A stretch of DNA of 64,000 nt, taken from Nemopilema nomurai (Eukaryota > Cnidaria > Scyphozoa > Rhizostomeae > Rhizostomatidae). The DNA lies in NCBI GenBank assembly GCA_003864495.1, contig ML133486.1, positions 644,059 through 708,058 of the forward strand. The letters are read 5' to 3'. The position numbers were made by a program, and so were the translations under genes. A model generated the notes under the pieces. The model saw nothing but the letters and a program-made list of their open reading frames with translations, had not been told where the DNA came from and did not search any database. Shown here in pieces: positions 1 through 13,035 of this stretch (the stretch's first letter is position 1; each line of letters starts with the position of its first letter).

Positions 1-138
1 TACAGAGTATCTTGTGGTTGGCTCTCTGGTATCTTAACGGTGGTAATAGATCCACTGTCCTGAGTGTTAGTTAGCCTTTTAGTTGTAAGTCTTTTTCTGC
101 ATTTGGGATGATGCATTTAGTTATGTTTCTTTCTGCAG
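1..138 (+). other. TBCK: Intron sequence of TBCK at window start
   Basis: This stretch precedes the first visible TBCK exon and ends in a pyrimidine-rich acceptor (tttctttctgcag). The exon enters with one base completing a split codon, so the intron is phase 2. No other feature is seen. Confidence 0.8.
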
Positions 139-3100
139 ACCAACTGCCAAAGAAATGCTTAAACATGAATTCGTGCATTCGTTGTCGAACTCGGGAAGGC
201 AATCCCTTCATACTGTATGTTGAACTGTCTTTGAGTCATTGCTTGCATTGGTAGTCTTCCTCATACAGCATTTCTTAGAACAGTAGAAGTCACATCTGAT
301 GAGCTAACACTGTTCCATTGCCATATACCTTTCGATTGGCTACTTATCTTTGCCTACAGCATAATCTGTTTCACTAATCTCGATTAATCTTAATCTTGAT
401 AATATTTTGCATCATCCGTGTCTTGTGTCCCATTTCAAGAAACGGTTTCTAATCCCGCTTAATCTGTATCGCTAAAGGTCTTGATTATCGATTTACCGCT
501 AATTTTGTTGCAGAAAGACGTAACGACAAGTGGCTGTGAAATCTTTCCAGCAGTTTTTCGATCTCCAAGTCTGGACTCTCCTGATTATAATAAGCTTCTT
601 TCGGATTTGAGTAAGTCAGCTTCGTTTGCGACTCCAGCTGTCTTAATTATCCATCTAGGCGTAGGCAATTGCCAGGTACCATTGGAATGGAAAGCGACAT
701 GCTTTCACGGCATTTGGTTGGTTATCCCCCAAATCACTGCCTGCGTTGGCCATAACCTGAAATGGGGGCCTCTTCGTGGCTTTAGGGGTTTCCCACAAGC
801 ACATACAGTTTTCATCTTCTCATACAGTTAATGATAGCGGCCTTTCTTATCATAGCTTCAGTACCTGTCATCTTGACTCTAAAGAATTCATTCAAATCAT
901 GAAGAAAAGGCATTAAGTAACACAATTGTTTAATGATTTGTATATTGTTGGTGGAACTAAATGACCATTTTGACAACGAATGGCTTTATATTTGTAGATT
1001 GAAGATGTATTTGTCGGCATATTACTTCTGTTTGTTACGGGATACCTCATTTTTAGGTGAAGCCCAAGACCAAGATCATTTAGCTCGGAGGTAATAGATT
1101 TTGTCTCTAATTTGTCTTCGTGATCTGTGTTCAGTCTTCCTGTGAGTTTTGAACTCCAGCATGTATCTACGCGATTGACTTGTAATGCCTCTGTTCGTTC
1201 CCAGGCTTTCACAGTTGCTTTCCATTTCTCAAACGTGCATGATATCCACGTGGGCAGGTACCTGTGTAGTTCTGTTTCCGCTAACAGGCATTTGACATAT
1301 TTTGATCCAGCAAGATGCTTTTCTAAACAGGCCGATTGAAGAGATTTACTACTTGTGGACCCTGGCTGGTGGTGACGTCATCACAGAGTTGAAAAAGCAT
1401 GACTTGCTGAAATCAAAGCCGCCAGTTTTGTCTCTTCCCACGTGAGCTACTTTTTTCAGCGATTTTAGTAAAAATTCACCATGAAACGCGCCTAAAAATG
1501 CGCCTAAAAGATCCGTACAAAGTAATCTTGTTTGGTAACCTGCATCTAAAAAGACAGTAACATTTTTAACAACTGTATGATTTGAAAGAGTTTGAAAGTG
1601 GTACCACCTTCAAATAAAAGTGATACCTTGTACCACTCTTAAAGAGATTTGAAAGAGATTGAGTGGTACCACTGATATTCATTTGATTGATGTGAAGGTT
1701 ACGCTTTTGGTGACTGATTCTCCTATATACACAATAGTCTTGCTTTCCAAGTCTGTGGCCATAGACTTATTATTTGCGTGTACAAGAGGCCATTGCAATT
1801 CAAAGCAGAAAACTACGAGGTCTTGTGGTCAGGATTTTACAGGGTTCTTTGCACATGCTATGACTATACAATTGTAATTGGAAAGACTGAAATTTCCAGC
1901 CTGGTGATTATAGCCTCAACAAAAGATGTTCTGTTATATGTTTTGTTTTTCATGATCCATTTGTCATCTGAAACTATCTTTTAGCTGTTTCGAAACAAGT
2001 TATTAAGGACAATTAAAAAAATTTATCGAAACTTTGTTGGTTTTTCGATAATTGTTATTTTGTTATGAAACTGATAAGAACGTTTCTTGTGATGAACATT
2101 GTACTTGCACGTAAGGTTGCTAATTTTTGTGTGTTTACTTTGTGCAAGCAAGTAGTTTTATTTTGAGCAAGAGGAACTGAGCGTAGACATTTTTTTAAGC
2201 GCCAGTCTGTTTGTCGGCTAAAAGAATTTGTGGTCATTTTCCAGGGCTACCCTGAACAACGGAGAAGCCTTTGGACCTGAAAAGGAAAGAGAGAGGATGC
2301 TAGACGAAACCACCGTAGCTATCTCACTTGAGAAATTGCGAATGGTAGGTCACCTTTGTTTCCTTTACTGCCAAGAAACTAAATATGTCATATATAATAG
2401 ATAGATAATGATGTTACTTTTAATACTAGACAATACATAAGTCTTGTGAAAAGTAGTAGCTCTAGTGCCTTCTTGCACTTTCTTGTTTCTGTGAGAAGTC
2501 AATGTATTCAATGTTATGAATTGTTGTGGATGCATAGTGCTTAAAGTATTTCTCATTCCACACTCTTCAGGGTTTACAAACATCAGAAAATGACCAAAAT
2601 TACCGCTCAGCTGCCATGTCAAACCCCGTTTTTTTAAGAAGAGTTCAAATAAAAAACGAACCCTTTCTGTCCACACAAAATAGCATTTGCATAGAAACGT
2701 AGATGAAAATGGTGCCCTATAGCCGAGTCACACTTAATTTCGGCATTCTGTCTTTTGCGATCTATTCTCTTCCTACCGCCGTTCTAAACCTTATGTTTGT
2801 GAAACATGCTGTTTATTCTTACCTCTAATCTTTGTGTTTATTCTTCCCTAAGCTTCAAATTGGAATTGATAAACCAAAGTATACCAAAAAACAACACATT
2901 TCTACTTCTGCCATATTGCTACCTTCATGTTTCCTTCTGCCAATAATGATTGTGTTTCTACCCAACAAAAACGTTTAGTGGTTTACAAGATTTTTGTCTT
3001 TCTAGAAACTTCAAAATGTCGACGAGTCGGCATACTATCCGTTGATTGTGGAAGATGAGTGAGTCTCAAACGATTGATTTTTTTGTCCATGTTCTTCTGT

Positions 3101-6100
3101 GCAAATTTGACCGACAAGTAATCTTTGGTGACCTAGTAATCACTGCTCGCAATTCTCTTCAACCTCTGCATCTTTCTTGCTTATGCTTTTGTAAAAAGGA
3201 GGACTCAAGTGCCTGCAAATGATCAGATTTTGCACCTCATTCAGATAAATGCATTAAGCCACAAGTGTCCTTATGCTCAACGTTTCTGTAGCAAAGAAAA
3301 GCCGGATGAATTTTTCCCTTTGTTATTTTGAGGAGACAGCACAATGATCACTCTTGAGAATGATTGTTGCTTGAATTATCATGACAGAAGGGGATCTTTC
3401 ACTTCCTTTTGACTTCAACTCTGCCCGACTACATTTTACGAACGACTTTTCCTTGACTTCCATGTTATCAGCACACCAGAAATCAAACCAACACGACCTA
3501 TTATTTTTAGGCCAAGTTTTGTCTGCATTTCTTTTTTTTGTCTGAAAGTATGTCAATTATATGAAATGTGATTTCAAACCTATTTGGCTTCCGTTAAATT
3601 TCTTTTTCGTTTTCTACAGCCTCAATCTGCCAGATCTGTCAGAGACTGCTAAACTTCCTTTGGTGATTCGCGAAAGAGATGTCGTATATCAGGTAATGGA
3701 GAGCACTTCCGAATCTCTTCATTATATTCTTACTTCTTTAGAGCACCTGCTAATGGGGTGGCGTTTCCTGGAAGCCGCGTCTTCCGAACAGCAAGTTCCT
3801 CTTGTATCATTTTATCATAAAGAAATTATTTATTATATCTGCACAGGGTTTATCTAAAAGTGATAGTTATAGCTTAACATAAATCTATTACGGTTTCTTT
3901 ATCTGTTGTTTTGCCAGTGGCTTGGTTGTAGTTTTTAGGATCATTATACCACATTTTTGAATTTCTTTGCTCTGAAAATATTTTTATTGAAGAAAATATT
4001 CTTTGTTGTGCTTCTGCTTTTTGTTGGCGAATGTTTTTTTCTTTCGACTTGATTATCTTTTTATTTGATTATTTCATATGCAACCTAAATGATAAACGAT
4101 TAGTAATGATTAGTAGATTAGTTTTAGCGGACGATTTCCCTGCAGAGTAGATAAATGATGGTGGAATTAAAGAAAAAGTATATTTTAAGCTAGAGTTGAT
4201 GTTTCAAGTTCGTGCAGTGTTTTTGTATTTTTACGTATATAGTGCTGTCGATAAAGAAAACCTTTGAAATTAGCCAGGCTAATGCAGAACCTGTTCTTTT
4301 TTCAGTTTCATAGAGTGATTCTCTTTGACCGACTTCTAGAGGTGGGAGAATAGCACACAATTTTCTTCATAAATTGCAATTTTAGTTGTTAGCGAAAGTA
4401 AAAATGCCTATGTTCATGGTCAAATGCTTGTTGTATTTGGCTCCAGTTTCATTGAGGCTTGACTGGTTGCTGCTATAATCATGGCCTTCTAACTGCCACA
4501 CTGCTGGAGGCCCACATTAAATAGCCACCTAGATCAAGAGCCAGATAATGAGAGTGTTTGATTTAAGGACCAAATTATATTCCTATGCAAATACCTAATC
4601 TACTTTGTTAGCAAATGTGAGTTCTAATGGTTAAGATAAGTTTGCTTCGCATCGGTGACTATAAATGTTTCTATATGGGGTGCCATTCGAGGTAGCAGTT
4701 TCGTCAACTCTGAAGGAGGACGACATGGAGACGAGGCAGAGTTTATAATGCTTCAGATGCTCCTCCGCAAAAAGCAGCACTGCAATGCATAATCATCTAA
4801 AAATGCGCTGCACAGCATGGAATTGGGATGTTACGCCGGGGGTTGTGTAGCCAAATGCAGTGACTGCCTGTAGACGAACGTTGTTCTTTTAAAACGAAAT
4901 ATATTTCACGAATGTAATAACGAATGATTTTTTGTTGCAGGGATACCCGTTTACCAGAGACAGAATTATAAAGGAGGCCAGAATTGATATCCCACCTCCA
5001 TTTCGCGCCAAAGTCTGGGCAGCCTTATTGAACATCCAGGTGGGGAAATTGTGTTGGTAACTGTTCTATATCCTATAATGAAAGAAAGCCCGTTGCAAGC
5101 ATTTGCAATCAACAGCCTTTTCCAGTGAACCAAAACTTTAGATGGTCACCCGAGTTGCATTCACTACTGCTTTTAACTTTAAATCACCAAAGTCTCTGTA
5201 CGTGTAAAAACGATCCAGAACTCGGGGACATCCTGCTCTATGTTCTAGTGGAAAGGGTAGCTTCTTTTTGTAGCCTTACATGCGAATAAGGTTTTGGATA
5301 GCCACATCCTGTCACTACATGAGGCTGGAGCTACGAGCTGCAACTATGAACTGTTTTTTACCTTTGACCTTGTGTATTTGCTTTAGGGAGACGTGCAAGA
5401 GCTGTACGACAGAATAGACAAAGAAAGTGTGACCTCCACTGACCGGCAGGTGGGTTAAGGTCACTAAAGCCTGCTTATTAAACTGTTGGATTTGCTAAAA
5501 TAAGGGGGCAAAGAAAAAGAGTACTGGGCTTGAAAACAGTTAAAGGGCTACAATTTATGTTTTCGTATTGACTTGCTGCAGAGCATCAAATTGTGCAAGA
5601 AAAAACAATTTATCGAATTAGATGATGGCTTTTCATTTTTAGCTTAATTTTAGATTGATTTTGTGTTATTTGTTTTATTTTCTTAATTTCCTATGAACAT
5701 TGGCTAATCACTGGAGATGTTGTCAAGGATAAGGGAGTCTTTGGAGGTTTTGCGATATTTTAATCTAGTGACTTTTCATGACGATAACGTGGCAATTTAA
5801 TCTTTCAGATCGAAGTTGACATTCCAAGGTGTCACCAGTACGACCAACTGCTGTCCTCGCCAGTAGCACATGCCAAATTCAAGAGAGTTCTCAAAGCTTG
5901 GGTTGTTTCACATCCGAAGCTTACCTACTGGCAAGGTATTACCAGCCATTGCAAATGCAACTGATTACAGTCTACGAAACCCTTCCTTCCAGTATCACCC
6001 ATAGCCAGAATGAAATTTTAGGCATCAAATTTATTGATTGATAACTTTCTTGCTTGATATTTTGTTTAATTTAGTGGCTCTAACCTTTGGTCTTTAGCAT

Positions 6101-9100
6101 TAGTTTGTAGTTTCTTTAGGCTTACAGAACCCTCGCCTTCCAAGACTTTATATTATTGGTAAGGAAGTTTCGAATAATACTCTCATGCATACAGTCGCGG
6201 AGATTCTTCGATTGAAAAGATTGTCTTCTTTCTAGGACTGGACTCGCTTTCTGCTCCATTCATATCCTTGAACTTCAAAAATGAAGGTAAGCTACTCAAA
6301 CGTTTGTCGTCACATTTTTGCCAAACTTGCACACAGAGTGAGGAGAGTTGCCAGCTCTCTGTAATTCCAGGCATAAGGAATCACGAAGTGTGTTCACATC
6401 GAGAGCAAGTACCAGGACACTGCTCAATAAACTTAAGCTTTTCAGTGTCCTAAAAACTATATTCGGAAGCTAGGTAGAACAAATGAGAAATAAAAAATAC
6501 AAATTGCAGTCCACTAAAGCTTAATCTACACGACTGCCGTAACATGTCCTCAAAAAAGGGATTTTTTGTTATCATTTGTATGGCTAAAAGTAACATTCAA
6601 TGGAGCATATTTTGCATGAGTTTGAGGCTTTGGCAGAAAGAAGTAATTTAGCGAAGGTGCCTGCTGGTCATGCTCAGCCCAACTCGTTTAAACAAAAAAT
6701 CAAGTTAGTTAACTAAACTGCGAGAAGTTCACCTTGTTCACAACAATACTACACAGTTTTTCCTATTCACCGTTTTCCGCTTGTGTATTGTTTTTTTAAA
6801 CTAATAAGCCCTTATATTTTGTCTTTTGATATTGTAGTTGTACATTTAATTTCCTTTATCTAAGAGTTTATCTTCTGGTCGTATCTCCTATTTCCCTGTG
6901 ACCGTTTTCAGCTCTGGCATTTGCTTCTATGTCGGCATTCATCCCGAAGTACCTCTACAACTTCTTTTTGAAGGACAATTCGCCTGTCATTCAAGGTATG
7001 TTTCGCTGACGTAAGGTTCCGTACTCTCTCCCCCTTTCTTTTTCTGTGACCCCTTTTTTCGCGCTTGTTTTTATGAGTATGCTGTTTTGATAAAATCACC
7101 TTAAGATATATTGAGACCAGAGGCCAAAAACAAATCTCAAATTTTTTACCAGAATCACAGAATATCTTAATATTCGTAAAGCTCATAAAATACTGTGTTC
7201 TGAAATGTATCTAAAGTAAGTCTTAATAGAGGAATCTGCATCGCCTTTTTAAAATGTTATAATGACAAGCCAGTCTGTAGCGTTAAGGTATATTGACTCG
7301 ATTTCAAGCAGGTCACATTGCATTAGGTTTCTGATTGATAAAACGCCTTGTTTTTTATACGTTATCAGTTTTTTTGTCATAAATAAGATGCTCAAAGTCG
7401 AATGATGTCAAATTGTATTTGGAACCAGTGCTATTGTTAGACAACAAGCTTTTACTTGAATGTAGTGTATGGATATATTGTTGATGAAAAGCAAAACTTT
7501 GTTTGCTACCCAGCAGCCTTAGACATAATATTGTTATACCAATGTTGTGAATGCTAGTATCAGATGTGAGCAGTAAGGACACTATTTGTCTTTGCAGAGT
7601 ACCTGGCTGTGTTTTCACAGATGATTGCGTACCATGAGCCAGAGCTTTTTACCCACCTGAATGACATTGGGTTTGCCCCAGAGGTGATGCATCCGTCTAA
7701 GACTTCCTTTATATGATCTACACCTTTTTTGGCCTACTGCATGGATCGTAGTACGGCAACAACAAATTTCAGCTGTTCATTTTCTTTCGCTACCAAGGAA
7801 ACATGCTAGTTGAAGTTGAAAATGCTCTTTTTGGTTATTCTTTCAATTTGTTCTTTCAGTGATCGGTTCTGCCACCTGGCAGTTTAAAATAGTCTCTCAT
7901 TACCATGAATAATGTTTGTTAACATGTATTTTGCCCTTGCTATCCGTGACCCTCTGTGATTAACGTCTTTATGCCTGGTTTCAATGAATTTCTTTCTTTC
8001 ATTCTCTGAATCTCCGCATTGGCTCACGTGCTTTTTGCTTCTTTAATCTTCTAGCTATACGCAATTCCCTGGTTCCTCACCATGTTTTCACGTATGTACA
8101 GGCGAAATTCCTTGATTTTCTACTTGTGTTTTTGTGCCTGTTGCCCTTTTTAGAAAAATCTACTCGTAGATCGAAACAGTCCACGTACAATGTCCTGGGA
8201 ACCAGGCATCTCCAACCGTCCAGCATATATTCTCTTAATATTTATAATGGTGTATTGAATACCTGATGTTTATTATATTTTCACGATCATTCATAAACAT
8301 GTCAATAGTACTTACCAGTTGACTCCTTACAGCATTTCATTTTACGTGCTCCTTTGCGTAAAAATCTGCCTGTGTTGCTCATTGTGACGTCATCCAGCCC
8401 TGCTCCTCCCCTAGACGTGTTTCCGCTTCACAAAATATACTACCTTTGGGACACTCTCTTGCTGGGCAGTTCGCTGCTGCCGCTGTGCATCGGCGTCGCT
8501 ATTCTGCAGCAGGTCAGAGACCAACTTCTGAGTTTTGGCTTCAACGAATGCATTTTGATGTTTTCCGACATGCCAGGTACGGTGCCGAAGAATCAAATCT
8601 GATGTAATTTGGTCATTTCATCCGTCATTTCGTCATTGGCCAGTGATTGACCATTAGGAAATGGCGTTTATTTTGCCATATTGATTGTTCTCAAGAGCCT
8701 GGCTTTTAATTCGTCATAAAGCATGGAATATTGAGCTTTAGAGTTCCTAAAGCTTTTCAGTTTTAGAGTTCCTCTTCTATTTCATTCTCAAGTTGGAATG
8801 TGTCAAATTCAGCTTAAGACCACCCTTTTTTAGGGGGAATTGACCTGGGTAGATGCATTGAAGCGGAGACTTTTGATTCGAAGAAATCTGACAACTACGC
8901 CCTTTCTGGCATAGGAAAATGTTTTATCTGTTACAAAGAACTTCATACAAATACTATTACCAATTTCGCATCAGTTACCTACAAATACCAATTTAAGTTA
9001 CCATTTCGCATCAGTTTAGAACTCCTTCTCAGTGGTGCGTTGAATAAATTTTCCCTGGTTTATAAATGTTTCTCTAGGAATCGATATTGAAAGGACAGTC

Positions 9101-10917
9101 AAAGATTCAATTCGCATATTCAACCACACCCCTCCGAGCATTGGTTTGCGGCGATGTGACAACCCGGTGAATAGAACAAAGGCCCCGGAGGAAGAAAAGT
9201 TCATGCAGCTTCCGGTGAGTCCCAGACTTCTAGTTCTGTGCTTGAATATCCTCTCGAGGCCTTTTCAATCAATTGCAACTTCAAGACACGACTTAGACTG
9301 AGAGTAATTTCTCTTTAAGGATAAGGAATTCCTTCCTTTGGAGAAGCTGAAGTCAGAGGTGTGTCCACGCATCTCCCCGAGGGACTTGGTTCGAATCTCC
9401 AGCATCGTGCAAGGGCAAGGTAATAGGACCTATTCTTACCAGTCATGTTTGGCAACGTGGTTCTCATAATGAAAGTTCTGTGTACCTTTTCCTGCTAATA
9501 GTTAGGAAAAGTCTTAATTGGAGAAAGATTTTTTGAGTTTTATATACACTTTTATCACTGAAATATTTTTGAATTCATCATCATCAGCATCGGTCGGGTG
9601 CGCCCGAACCCGCAACTCCTGTATCGAGCGTAATTTTTTAATTATTTTTGGAACATTTTTGAAGCTCAACCGATGGTAAATAACTCGCTGTTGCATGCTG
9701 TTTTGTTTGGTATTATGTAGATACTGCTGGTAAATATGACACCAAGGAGACAAAAAAGAGATCTACAAAAGCTGAAAAACAGAATTCAAAAGTGGAAACG
9801 AGGCTAAGCAAAATGCTTGTTGTCGATGTGCGCCCTGCGGAGGAGTATCCTTTTCTTCATATAGCATTAGCAGTAAGCGAAATCTTTATCAGCTGTGCGC
9901 ACGTGCCAAATCACGTGGCATATCTTGCCACTTAACCAATCATATCTTCTTGCTGAATTATCCATGTTTTTGAACTGTGAATTGCACTGTTCTAGCATAT
10001 TTTGTAGCGTAGTTGGTATGGCCAGAAGCTACAAATGAGGTAAGATTTTTTGTAAAGAAACAGAGTTAGACGCTTAAAGTCCTTAATGTTTTAAAGGTAT
10101 TTAGTTGGACACTATCCAGAATCGATCAATGTTCCCTTTGATCAAGCTTTTACTTTAAGCGGAGAGCTTTCATCCTCAAGCAGTTGTGCTATGCTGCAAA
10201 AGCACCTGGGGAAGATAATTATGGTTGTTGGTAATAGAGGCACAGATGGAGTCGAGGTTCGTGCTTTGTTCTTCTATTGCATGATCATCGCGCTGCGTGC
10301 TAGGTAGCTGAGTGCTACAGCCCGTCTCTGCGGCTCTTGAAACCTCTTTGAAAGGGCGAGAGAATCGATTTCTCTGCTTTTTACACAGAGTACCACATAC
10401 CCTCATAAGGTATTAACTATGTGATCGATGGAAACCATGAGATTTATATAAAGAAATGCATGGCATGTCGGAGTAATATTTGCACAGTTTATGTTTTCTA
10501 CCATTTTCTATAAGATAAGGTCTATAAGAAGGAATCTCAAGAGTTTTATTTAGAAAGTATTACATTAAAATTAATGGGGAATCGCAAACAATTTCGCAAA
10601 GACTATTTTCAGCCTTTTTCAAGTTGGTGTCAGACTTGTTACACTGAAACGAAAGTTGAAAAAGTAGTATTTTGGAGGAAGCAGTGATCAGTATTGTTTT
10701 TACTGCATGAAAGTATAAAGCACTTTGATAAGTGAAATTGCCTCTGACTTGGTAATGTTTCATGTTACAATGACTTTAAAAACGAAAAAACTTTAATATT
10801 ACTCGCTCGTTTCAGTTTGGCGCCCAACTGGTTCGTCTTGGATTTAGGCGTGTTTCAGTTATGGATGGATCAGTTTCAGTTTTAAAGGCAAATGGCTATT
10901 TCTCTTCAGATCGATGA
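139..10917 (+). CDS. TBCK: TBC1 domain containing kinase (TBCK), C-terminal 21 exons (partial at 5' end)
   Basis: Rab-GAP-type protein of the endolysosomal/mTOR-linked TBCK family. Exons: 139-214, 514-610, 1215-1257, 1331-1441, 2245-2344, 3006-3058, 3620-3692, 4306-4341, 4941-5039, 5387-5449, 5809-5935, 6236-6286, 6912-6995, 7598-7683, 8055-8091, 8415-8576, 9078-9214, 9320-9419, 9721-9844, 10097-10256, 10816-10917. Every junction keeps phase and gives 639 residues plus stop. Visible residues 1-25 are the end of the kinase-like domain ([11 protein letters not shown]). A linker with the family signature [13 protein letters not shown] follows. The TBC domain is at about 200-433, with the arginine finger in VDIPRC (R257) and the glutamine finger in YWQG (Q292). 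The rhodanese-like domain is at about 545-639. The usual protein is near 890 residues, so roughly 250 N-terminal residues lie upstream of the window. The second and third exons are the least conserved and least certain. The rest is confident. Confidence 0.93.
9845..10096 (+). other. TBCK: Probable U12-type (minor spliceosome) intron in TBCK
   Basis: The donor reads GTATCCTTT, an exact match to the minor-spliceosome 5' consensus RTATCCTTT. At 10079-10087 the sequence GTCCTTAAT matches the U12 branch consensus TTCCTTRAY except for its first base. Its branch A lies 10 nt before the acceptor AG, inside the usual U12 spacing. No polypyrimidine tract precedes the acceptor (ttttaaag). The intron is phase 2 and restores the frame [16 protein letters not shown] of the rhodanese domain. 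A stronger-looking ordinary donor, GTAAGC at 9873, would shift the frame. Confidence 0.8.
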
Positions 10918-11820
10918 AATAAGGATTTTAAGAGTTCATAGTGTATCTTAGATTTTATAATTTGCCATAGGACGCTTAAATCTAGTTAATTTGTTTAGGA
11001 TGCTATTCTGTGTTGTTGATCTTCGACTGTAGGCCAATTTTTCATTTTGTGATATAGGCGCGTAATAGGACTCGTGAGCAAGTTTTTGCCACGAGTTCAA
11101 ATATCGAATCAATGACTTCGCTTGCAATATTTTTTGCTTCTGATACTGCCACGCAGTTTACAAAGTACCTTTTTATGCAAAAGTCATTTGTGTTAGATAT
11201 CCTAAGAGTAGTCTTAGCACACTTAAATAAAGCCCTGATAACTTCAAATTATTAAATTCAGTTTTTCACGATAGCCAAGATTACGTACCGGATAGGTCAT
11301 TTTACATAAACTGCAAAACCCGTTCTTAATCGTGAAACGAATCCCTGAATGGTTTAAACGCAGGTCTCTTTAAAAAAATCTATTAGATAGTATGTGAACA
11401 AGATAGATTGTCTGAACGGCAAGATGTATCATTCTAGCCAATGATAGGGCTATATTTAAACATTGCGCATGACATTTTTTATCATAACCATCCCCTGAAC
11501 ATTTTTTATCATTCCTTGTGAAATGGTAATGTTTTGTTCCTTAAAGGTATATAATAATGCTATTTTGATGCCAATGTATGTTTTTTTAAATCTGTACAAT
11601 TCATTGATTAAATCAGATGAAATAAGGTGCAGTGCATTTCCTTTGAAGATTGGCCATGTTGGTTGGAAATTAAACTTCTTTCACAATAGAGTTCTGGAAA
11701 TCCTGAATTTTTCTTAATCAATCCAGTTTTCTTTTCGAAGAATGATGTAGACTCAATTTTTCTTTTATTGGAATTTTATTGAACTATTTTCATTATCAAC
11801 ATTTATTCTAGTAGTAGGAG
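10918..11820. other. TBCK 3' UTR and intergenic sequence
   Basis: AT-rich sequence with no recognisable gene. The first 310 bases are probably the TBCK 3' UTR. Short chance ORFs, such as one at 11523-11717, have no recognisable domain. Confidence 0.6.
11226..11231 (+). promoter_or_regulatory. TBCK: Candidate polyadenylation signal of TBCK
   Basis: AATAAA about 310 bases after the TBCK stop. It is the first canonical hexamer noticed downstream of the stop; use is inferred only. Confidence 0.5.
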
Positions 11821-11950
11821 CACATCAAAAAAGAATGCTTGCTTTGGTTGGGAGGAAGAAAACAAGATTTATCTTCGAAATATTAGAGCATTCATATTTT
11901 GATCAAAAGAAAACCTGTAGCCTAAACCCCAAAAATTGTTGCTACGATTT

Positions 11951-12680
11951 CCTTAGAAAATCGCGTTTTTTGGACGAGAGTATTTGCTACGATTTCTACA
12001 TCTGCATGCTGTAAATGGTCTAAATACATCTGAAAGGCATGGCTAGATCGATTGTGAAAAGGAAAAGAACTTTGAATTTAGACAAGTTGCACCATCGATT
12101 TGACGATCAAAAAGCAAGGTTATAACCTTAGAAAATCGCATTTTTTGGACGAGAGCATTTGCTACGATTTCTACATCTGCATGCTGTAAATGGTCTAAAT
12201 ACATCTGAAAGGCATGGCTAGATCGATTGTGAAAAGGAAAAGAACTTTGAATTTAGACAAGTTGCACCATCGATTTGACGATCAAAAAGCAAGGTTATAA
12301 CCTTAGAAAATCGCATTTTTTGGACGAGAGCATTTGCTACGATTTCTACATCTGCATGCTGTAAATGGTCTAAATACATCTGAAAGGCATGGCTAGATCG
12401 ATTGTGAAAAGGAAAAGAACTTTGAATTTAGACAAGTTGCACCATCGATTTGACGATCAAAAAGCAAGGTTATAACCTTAGAAAATCGCGTTTTTTGGAC
12501 GAAAGTATTTGCTACGATTTCTACATCTGCATGCTGTAAATGGTCTAAATACATCTGAAAGGCATGGCTAGATCGATTGTGAAAAGGAAAAGAACTTTGA
12601 ATTTCGACAAGTCGCACAATCGATTTGACGATCAAAAAGCAAGGTTATAACCTTAGAAAATCGTGTTTTTTGGACGACTT
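11951..12680 (+). repeat. Tandem satellite, 175-bp unit, four full copies plus a partial
   Basis: The string ccttagaaaatcg recurs at 11951, 12126, 12301, 12476 and 12651, an exact 175-bp period. Copies are nearly identical, with single substitutions only (for example gagagcattt versus gagagtattt). Each unit ends in the perfect 14-bp palindrome AAGGTTATAACCTT. The last copy is cut at about 12676 and joined to a second satellite type. The 130 bases before the array include a stretch related to the flank of the second array near 62.4 kb. Confidence 0.93.
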
Positions 12681-13035
12681 GGCGTTTTGCGTAAAACGGG
12701 GCAACTTCGAAAACCACTCATATCTTGCAAAATACATGTCTAAGAGCTAAAGCAAGTACACCAATAGGTTGCCCTTGTTCTGCTCTACAAGACAATGGTA
12801 GAAAAGAAGGTCGGAATTTTCCATCAGTTTTGACCAATTTTGCAAGGCTATAGCTTTGGCGTTTTGCGTTGAACGGGGCAACTTCGAAAACCACTCATAT
12901 CTTGCAAAATACACGTCTAAGAGCTGAACCAAGTACACCAATAGGTTGCCCTTGTTCTGCTCTACAAGACAATGGTAGAAAAGAAGGTCGGAATTTTCCA
13001 TCAGTTTTGACCAATTTTGCAAGGCTATACCTTTG
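12681..13035 (+). repeat. Tandem satellite, 177-bp unit, two copies
   Basis: The motif ggcgttttgcg starts at 12681 and 12858, a 177-bp period. The two copies differ at only a few bases. The unit is the reverse complement of the satellite at 62.7-64.0 kb. Because 177 is divisible by three, a 59-residue frame on the minus strand stays open across copies and yields an ORF at 12747-13022; it is read here as repeat DNA, not a gene. Confidence 0.92.

Noticed and set aside
9873..9878. Strong GTAAGC donor in TBCK
   Set aside because: Using it leaves phase 0 against a phase 2 acceptor and breaks the rhodanese frame.
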